DNA of 5,762 nucleotides from CAYLLN01 sp036496265 (GTDB taxonomy: Bacteria; Planctomycetota; Planctomycetia; Pirellulales; Pirellulaceae). The notes below the pieces were generated by a model. That model worked only from the letters and a program-made list of their open reading frames with translations. It did no database searches and had not been told where the DNA came from. The stretch covers positions 1 to 5,762 of the forward strand of contig DASXLL010000346.1 of assembly GCA_036496265.1 (NCBI GenBank), given 5' to 3'. Below, one piece after another: positions 5,420 to 5,762 of this stretch (within the stretch, counting starts at the first letter, position 1; every line of letters begins with the position of its first letter). Position numbers and translations under genes: made by a program.

Positions 5420-5762
5420 TCATTGGCTGGTGATGGCTTCGTCAAGGTTGAAAATGGTGGTGCAGAGGAGGGTGTAGGCGGTGGGTTCGTCGGTGGGGTG
5501 GCTCTTCAGATTGCGCTGGAGGGCGGTGTCGAGGATTTGGAGTTCTTGGGGTGTGGGCGGGCGGTTGAGGATGTGGAGTGAGGCGCGGGTGAGACGGTCG
5601 GTGGGAGTTTGGGATTCGTGGAGGATGCGGTTGGCGAGGGCGCGGGAGGCGGAGACGAAGGTGGGTTCGTTGAGGAGGGCGAGGGCTTGAAGGGGCGTGT
5701 TGGTGCGGGAGTCGCGGACAGTGCAGGCTTCGCGGGTGGGAGAATCGAAGGTGGAGAGAGTT
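5420..5762 (-). CDS. C-terminal part of a DUF1553 (PSD1) protein, normally with DUF1549 and a PSCyt1 cytochrome-like domain upstream
   Basis: On the minus strand a frame is open from base 5761 (window edge) to the TGA at 5420-5422, giving 113 residues of C-terminus. It matches the end of DUF1553: TFDSPTREACTVRDSRTNTP (residues 4-23), then LQALALLNEPTFVSASRALA (24-43), a helical LNRPPTPQEL segment (65-74) and the terminal TIFNLDEAIT (102-111), the characteristic NLDE ending. In planctomycetes this domain usually closes large exported proteins that begin with a PSCyt1 c-type haem domain and DUF1549; that part lies outside the window. The function of the family is not established; an exported oxidoreductive or polysaccharide-related role has been proposed. 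The DUF1501 gene follows on the same strand after 93 bp. Codon use is extreme: 31 of the first 40 codons here end in C, so the + strand is very G-rich. The TGA stop and the terminal motif look natural, so this end is intact. Confidence 0.9.
   Translation of the reverse strand, partial: TLSTFDSPTREACTVRDSRTNTPLQALALLNEPTFVSASRALANRILHESQTPTDRLTRASLHILNRPPTPQELQILDTALQRNLKSHPTDEPTAYTLLCTTIFNLDEAITSQ

Noticed and set aside
5481..5690. 69-residue plus-strand ORF at the right edge
   Set aside because: It is antisense to the DUF1553 C-terminus; its Trp/Arg/Val/Gly-rich sequence is a consequence of the G-rich strand.

Overview
This 5.76 kb window looks like a chromosomal stretch from a Planctomycetota bacterium, probably Pirellulales-like, with Verrucomicrobiota a less likely alternative. 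The main reason is the minus-strand pair at the right: the C-terminal end of a DUF1553 (PSD1) protein followed by a Tat-exported DUF1501 protein. That neighbour pair is a hallmark of planctomycete genomes. The two-domain exported hydrolase and the small (L/V)(T/S)xxQ-type coiled-coil protein on the left fit the same source.

Layout, left to right. (1) Bases 1-249 (+): C-terminal end of a small, charged, helical protein that enters from outside the window. (2) Bases 322-2838 (+): a large secreted tandem alpha/beta hydrolase resembling acetylxylan esterases. Its N-terminal hydrolase domain has lost the nucleophile serine; the C-terminal domain keeps a plausible Ser-Asp-His triad. Family-like sequence stops near base 2628. 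The last ~66 codons run through a 10-bp tandem repeat and look like read-through. (3) Bases 2849-3355 and 3401-3907 (+): a universal stress protein and a hemerythrin-like HHE protein, each with a strong Shine-Dalgarno, 45 bp apart, probably one transcription unit. (4) Bases 3908-5326 (-): DUF1501 protein, convergent with the hemerythrin gene, with stop codons directly abutting. (5) Bases 5344-5410: a short degenerate repeat array in the gap between the two minus-strand genes. (6) Bases 5420-5762 (-): C-terminal 113 residues of the DUF1553 protein.

How the genes may work together: the DUF1553/DUF1501 pair is of unproven biochemical function but is generally thought to belong to the planctomycete exported catabolic machinery. 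The secreted hydrolase would fit ester or carbohydrate side-chain removal outside the cytoplasm. The USP/hemerythrin pair looks like a separate cytoplasmic stress or oxygen/redox module.

I found no complete new system. The most unusual signals are: blockwise switching of codon third-position composition inside one gene; G enrichment of the + strand whichever strand is coding, with the USP/hemerythrin pair exempt; two degenerate short-unit repeat arrays at gene boundaries that distort ORF ends; and a conserved-looking pseudo-hydrolase domain. I saw no RNA genes, CRISPR array, IS element or convincing intrinsic terminator.
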